NCBI GenBank assembly: GCA_947456305.1
Contig: CANGPN010000004.1
Location: 1 to 64,000 of the forward strand
Length of the DNA stretch: 64,000 bases
Direction: 5' to 3'
DNA from: Comamonadaceae bacterium
Lineage (GTDB): Bacteria; Pseudomonadota; Gammaproteobacteria; Burkholderiales; Burkholderiaceae_C
The first letter of the stretch is position 1. The number at the start of each line of letters is the position of its first letter. The notes below the pieces were generated by a model. That model was not told the DNA's origin, ran no database searches, and saw only the letters and a list, made by a program, of their open reading frames with translations. Below are positions 60,804 to 64,000 of this stretch, one piece after another. Position numbers and translations under genes: made by a program.

Positions 60804-60808
60804 ATCTT

Positions 60809-62998
60809 ATGACTGGTTCTACAGCGCTTGTATTTGCGCTCATCTGCGGCTTCATCGCCGTGATTTACGGGTTCTGGGCCCGCAGCTGGATTCTTTCCCA
60901 AGACGCAGGCAATGCCCGCATGCAAGAGATTGCTGCTGCCATTCAAACCGGCGCAGCTGCTTACCTCGCCCGGCAATACAAAACCATCGCCATGGTCGGT
61001 GTGGTTCTGGCAGTTCTCATTGCATGGGTCTTAGACCCGTTAAGCGCCGTCGGTTTTGTGCTCGGTGCTGTGCTGTCTGGTGCATGCGGTTTTATCGGCA
61101 TGAACATTTCTGTCCGCGCCAATGTGCGCACAGCACAAGCAGCGACCAAAGGCATTGGCCCGGCGCTGGATGTCGCTTTCCGTGGCGGTGCCATCACCGG
61201 CATGTTGGTGGTTGGCTTAGGTCTGCTCGGTGTGACCGGTTTTTACTGGTACCTGACCCGCGCTGGCGTACCTGCTGACGGCAAAGCGCTGGCTGGCATG
61301 CTCAATCCACTGGTGGGTTTTGCTTTTGGCTCTTCACTGATTTCCATCTTTGCCCGTTTGGGCGGCGGCATTTTCACTAAAGGCGCTGACGTCGGCGCTG
61401 ACTTGGTGGGTAAGGTTGAAGCCGGTATTCCTGAAGATGACCCGCGCAACCCGGCCGTGATTGCGGACAACGTCGGAGACAACGTGGGCGATTGCGCCGG
61501 TATGGCCGCCGATTTGTTCGAAACCTATGCAGTGACCTTGATCGCCACCATGGTGCTGGGTGCGCTGCTGGCCGGTACCGCCGGTCCGAACATGGTGCTC
61601 TACCCGCTGGTACTCGGCGGCGTGTCTATCGTTGCTTCCATCATTGGTTGTTTCTTTGTCAAAGCCAGCCCCGGCATGACCAACGTGATGCCAGCGCTTT
61701 ACAAAGGTTTGGCCGTCTCCGGCATCTTGTCGTTGATCGCTTTTTACTTTGTGACCCAGTCGCTGTTTCCCGCACCCATGGCTTTGCCTGATGGCACAGC
61801 GTTGAGCGCCGGTAAATTGTTTGGCACCTGCGCCATCGGTTTGATTTTGACCGGCGCGCTGGTCTGGATCACCGAGTACTACACCGGCACGCAGTACGCG
61901 CCTGTGCAGCACATCGCGCAAGCATCGACCACCGGTCACGGCACCAACATCATTGCCGGCTTAGGCGTGTCCATGCGCTCCACCGCTTGGCCCGTGTTGT
62001 TTGTGTGTGCTGCCATTTACAGCGCCTTTGATCTGGGTGGTTTGTACGGCATCGCTATCGCTGCGACTTCCATGCTGAGCATGGCCGGTATCGTGGTGGC
62101 TTTGGACGCATATGGTCCTATCACCGATAACGCAGGTGGCATTGCTGAAATGGCTGAATTGCCGGCAAGCGTGCGTGACATCACCGACCCGTTGGACGCT
62201 GTAGGTAACACCACCAAAGCAGTGACCAAAGGCTATGCCATCGGCTCTGCCGGTCTGGCAGCTCTCGTGCTGTTTGCTGACTACACCCACAAGCTCGAAG
62301 GCCTGGGCGCGCACATCAAGTTTGACTTGAGCGACCCCAAAGTCATCATCGGTTTGTTCATCGGTGGCTTGATTCCTTACTTGTTCGGCGCGATGGCGAT
62401 GGAGGCCGTGGGCCGCGCCGCCGGTGCGGTGGTGGTGGAAGTGCGCCGCCAGTTCAAGGAAATCAAAGGCATCATGGACGGTACCGGCAAGCCTGAGTAC
62501 GACACAGCGGTGGACATGTTGACCACAGCAGCCATCAAAGAAATGATGGTCCCCAGCTTGTTGCCTGTCGTCGCACCTATCGTGGTTGGCTTGGTCCTCG
62601 GCCCTGCGGCTTTGGGCGGTTTGTTGATGGGCACCATCGTCACCGGTTTGTTCGTGGCCATTTCCATGTGTACCGGCGGCGGTGCTTGGGACAACGCCAA
62701 GAAGTACATCGAAGATGGACACCACGGCGGCAAAGGTTCTGACACCCACAAAGCTGCTGTGACAGGCGACACCGTGGGCGACCCCTACAAAGACACTGCC
62801 GGTCCTGCGGTCAACCCCTTGATCAAGATCATCAACATCGTGGCACTGCTGATCGTGCCCGTGATGATGCATTTCCACAGCGGCAGCATTGCTGCACCGG
62901 CGGCAGTGGAAACACCACCAGCCGTAAGCGCACCAGCTGACACTGCAGCAGCTCCGGCGGCTGCGCCTACAGCGCCTGCAGTTGAAGAAAAGAAATAA
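60809..62998 (+). CDS. hppA: Membrane-bound proton-pumping pyrophosphatase
   Basis: A 729-residue polytopic enzyme that couples pyrophosphate hydrolysis to H+ pumping. The catalytic core is [15 protein letters not shown], then [30 protein letters not shown]. The GNTTKA motif near residue 467 has Lys where K+-dependent enzymes have Ala, which indicates the K+-independent H+ type. The last 40 residues form an Ala/Pro-rich, charged tail. AAGGAG lies six bases before the ATG of MTGSTALV; a longer frame 15 codons upstream has no support. Confidence 0.96.
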   Translation: MTGSTALVFALICGFIAVIYGFWARSWILSQDAGNARMQEIAAAIQTGAAAYLARQYKTIAMVGVVLAVLIAWVLDPLSAVGFVLGAVLSGACGFIGMNISVRANVRTAQAATKGIGPALDVAFRGGAITGMLVVGLGLLGVTGFYWYLTRAGVPADGKALAGMLNPLVGFAFGSSLISIFARLGGGIFTKGADVGADLVGKVEAGIPEDDPRNPAVIADNVGDNVGDCAGMAADLFETYAVTLIATMVLGALLAGTAGPNMVLYPLVLGGVSIVASIIGCFFVKASPGMTNVMPALYKGLAVSGILSLIAFYFVTQSLFPAPMALPDGTALSAGKLFGTCAIGLILTGALVWITEYYTGTQYAPVQHIAQASTTGHGTNIIAGLGVSMRSTAWPVLFVCAAIYSAFDLGGLYGIAIAATSMLSMAGIVVALDAYGPITDNAGGIAEMAELPASVRDITDPLDAVGNTTKAVTKGYAIGSAGLAALVLFADYTHKLEGLGAHIKFDLSDPKVIIGLFIGGLIPYLFGAMAMEAVGRAAGAVVVEVRRQFKEIKGIMDGTGKPEYDTAVDMLTTAAIKEMMVPSLLPVVAPIVVGLVLGPAALGGLLMGTIVTGLFVAISMCTGGGAWDNAKKYIEDGHHGGKGSDTHKAAVTGDTVGDPYKDTAGPAVNPLIKIINIVALLIVPVMMHFHSGSIAAPAAVETPPAVSAPADTAAAPAAAPTAPAVEEKK

Positions 62999-63031
62999 GT
63001 TAATCTAGCTTTTACCTTTTCGTTATGAAGA

Positions 63032-63058
63032 AGACCCGCCTAGGTGGGTCTTTTTTTG
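63032..63058 (+). terminator. Rho-independent terminator after hppA
   Basis: AAGACCC and GGGTCTT form the stem (with inner CC/GG pairs possible), followed by seven T. It sits about 35 bases after the hppA stop and before the end of the opposing comEC gene. Confidence 0.88.
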
Positions 63059-63111
63059 GCAATGACACCAAATTTGCACAGGTGCAACTGCCAGGCATTG
63101 CACGAGGGACA

Positions 63112-64000
63112 TCAATTTTTCTCAAACCGCCAATACCGCTTATCCAACTCCCTCTGACACAGCACCTCATCGGGGAGATCGCTGCGCCAATGCATGGCCC
63201 CGCAATGCGGTGAATCCAGCATGCGAATACCACGCGCTTCGTAGCGCTGCACCACCACAGGCGCGGGGTGGCCGTAGCGGTTGCGGTAACCGTGTTGCAG
63301 CAGCGCCCAGCGCGGTTGCACTGCATCAAGAAAGCTTTCGGTAGACGATGTTTTGCTGCCGTGGTGCGGCACCAGCAACACATCGGCTTTGAGATCGTCG
63401 CCCATGCGTTGCACCAGTGCGTGTTCTTGCAAGGCTTCAATATCAGCGGTCAGCAACACGGCTTGCCCTTGCGCTCGAATGCGCAATACGCAACTGCGTG
63501 AGTTAGGGCTTAAGGGTTTGTCGTAATCGGCAGGCAGCGGGTGAATGAAATCGAACTGCACGCCGTCCCACTCCCATGCCTGCCCTGCCGCGCAACGCTG
63601 CAAGGGCAAGCGTTGCGCCAGCCAATGCGTGTCGGTGATGGACGACCACAGCAGTGTTTGCTTATGCTGCTTAAATACCGACAACGCGCCGCCGGTGTGG
63701 TCGCTGTCCTGGTGGCTGAGCACCAATGCATCGAGGCGTTCGTCCATGGTTTGCAGCACAGGCAGCAGCACGCGTTGTCCGGCATCGCTGTCCACACCAA
63801 ATCGCGGGCCGGTGTCAAACAACACGCTGTGTTGCGCGGTACGCACCAACACTGCATTGCCCTGCCCTATGTCGGCAATCAAAACTTGCACAGCACCATG
63901 CGAGGGCCGGGGTGCTTGCCAAAAAAACACTGGCATCACCAACGCTGCACTGGCCATGCGTCGCCAAAATTGTTGTTGCGTGATGAACAACGCAACGCCC
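63112..64000 (-). CDS. comEC: ComEC/Rec2 DNA-uptake channel, C-terminal metallo-beta-lactamase part
   Basis: The frame is open to the right edge, so the 5' part, with the membrane channel, lies outside. The visible 296 codons begin in a hydrophobic segment and then show the MBL domain: IADIGQGNAVLVRT, FDTGPRFG, LSHQDSDHTGGA (metal ligands HxDxDH) and LVPHHGSKTSSTESF. This domain is thought to degrade one DNA strand during uptake. The C-terminus RYWRFEKN is complete. Confidence 0.88.
   Translation of the reverse strand, partial: GVALFITQQQFWRRMASAALVMPVFFWQAPRPSHGAVQVLIADIGQGNAVLVRTAQHSVLFDTGPRFGVDSDAGQRVLLPVLQTMDERLDALVLSHQDSDHTGGALSVFKQHKQTLLWSSITDTHWLAQRLPLQRCAAGQAWEWDGVQFDFIHPLPADYDKPLSPNSRSCVLRIRAQGQAVLLTADIEALQEHALVQRMGDDLKADVLLVPHHGSKTSSTESFLDAVQPRWALLQHGYRNRYGHPAPVVVQRYEARGIRMLDSPHCGAMHWRSDLPDEVLCQRELDKRYWRFEKN

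Larger units (their letters stand above)
60576..60808. other. Divergent region between ppa and hppA
   Basis: A 233-base gap. The ppa side is AT-rich with no clear promoter. The hppA side holds a near-perfect palindrome and a set of competing stem-loops, described separately. No reading frame looks coding. Confidence 0.5.

Noticed and set aside
61961-62878. A 305-codon His/Gln-rich frame antisense to hppA.
   Set aside because: It mirrors Ala/Gly/Val codons of the membrane protein and has no recognisable domain or ribosome binding site.

Overview
The window is a gene-dense stretch of a betaproteobacterial chromosome, almost certainly Burkholderiales and closest in gene order to Comamonadaceae-type genomes. 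The evidence is the set of neighbourhoods: carA-carB-greA next to yhbY/rlmE; rpsB-tsf-pyrH-frr-cdsA-dxr-bamA-skp-lpxD-fabZ-lpxA-lpxB-rnhB; phaR-rimO beside rnr and a tRNA-Leu; ispD-ispF divergent from mfd-serB; and ilvB-ilvH-ilvC-psd-pssA-leuA divergent from an ECF sigma / DUF3619 / DUF3106 / RDD operon. Base composition is moderate, lower than in most Comamonadaceae, and genes are tightly packed with many 1- or 4-base start/stop overlaps. I see no insertion sequence, prophage, CRISPR array or rRNA operon. No gap without a gene reaches 300 bases; the largest are about 274, 233, 209 and 201 bases and are described below.

Layout: 1-5.5 kb holds RNA-binding YhbY, GreA and carbamoyl-phosphate synthase. 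5.6-18.6 kb is one long minus-strand run for translation (rpsB, tsf, frr), UMP kinase, isoprenoid and phospholipid precursors (dxr, cdsA), outer-membrane assembly (bamA, skp) and lipid A synthesis (lpxD, fabZ, lpxA, lpxB), then rnhB and a SpoU methyltransferase. Two genes normally inside this run, uppS (between frr and cdsA) and rseP (between dxr and bamA), are absent. 18.8-32.2 kb holds a D-amino-acid dehydrogenase, an SDR, RNase R, tRNA-Leu, RimO, PhaR, tRNA-Val, a YejM/PbgA-like membrane protein, RelA, 3-hydroxybutyrate dehydrogenase, a small HTH regulator and ispF/ispD. 32.3-38.9 kb is repair (mfd, uvrC), serB and a glyoxalase-fold protein. 39-46 kb is the most variable part: a three-gene aminotransferase/dehydrogenase/methyltransferase operon, a HIT-like protein with an altered active site, an orphan lipoprotein, an enoyl-CoA hydratase, the Aat/Bpt N-degron transferases, an IclR regulator and PbpG. 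47-56 kb is branched-chain amino acid and phosphatidylethanolamine synthesis with the sigma-factor operon. 56-64 kb holds a LOG protein, PII, NAD synthase, a FemAB-like acyltransferase, soluble and membrane pyrophosphatases facing apart, and the C-terminal part of ComEC.

The best regulatory find is a complete leucine attenuator: a 17-residue leader peptide with four consecutive Leu codons, followed by mutually exclusive 2:3 and 3:4 stems before leuA. Other points worth checking are an apparent AUC start codon with a good ribosome binding site for RNase R, a switch-like leader upstream of the membrane pyrophosphatase, the missing uppS and rseP, and the HIT protein with Asn in place of the nucleophilic His. 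PHB turnover (PhaR, 3-hydroxybutyrate dehydrogenase) and a hydrolase-dead RelA suggest a heterotroph that stores PHB and uses the stringent response. No clearly new multi-gene system stands out; the 39-42 kb operon is the best candidate for an uncharacterised pathway.
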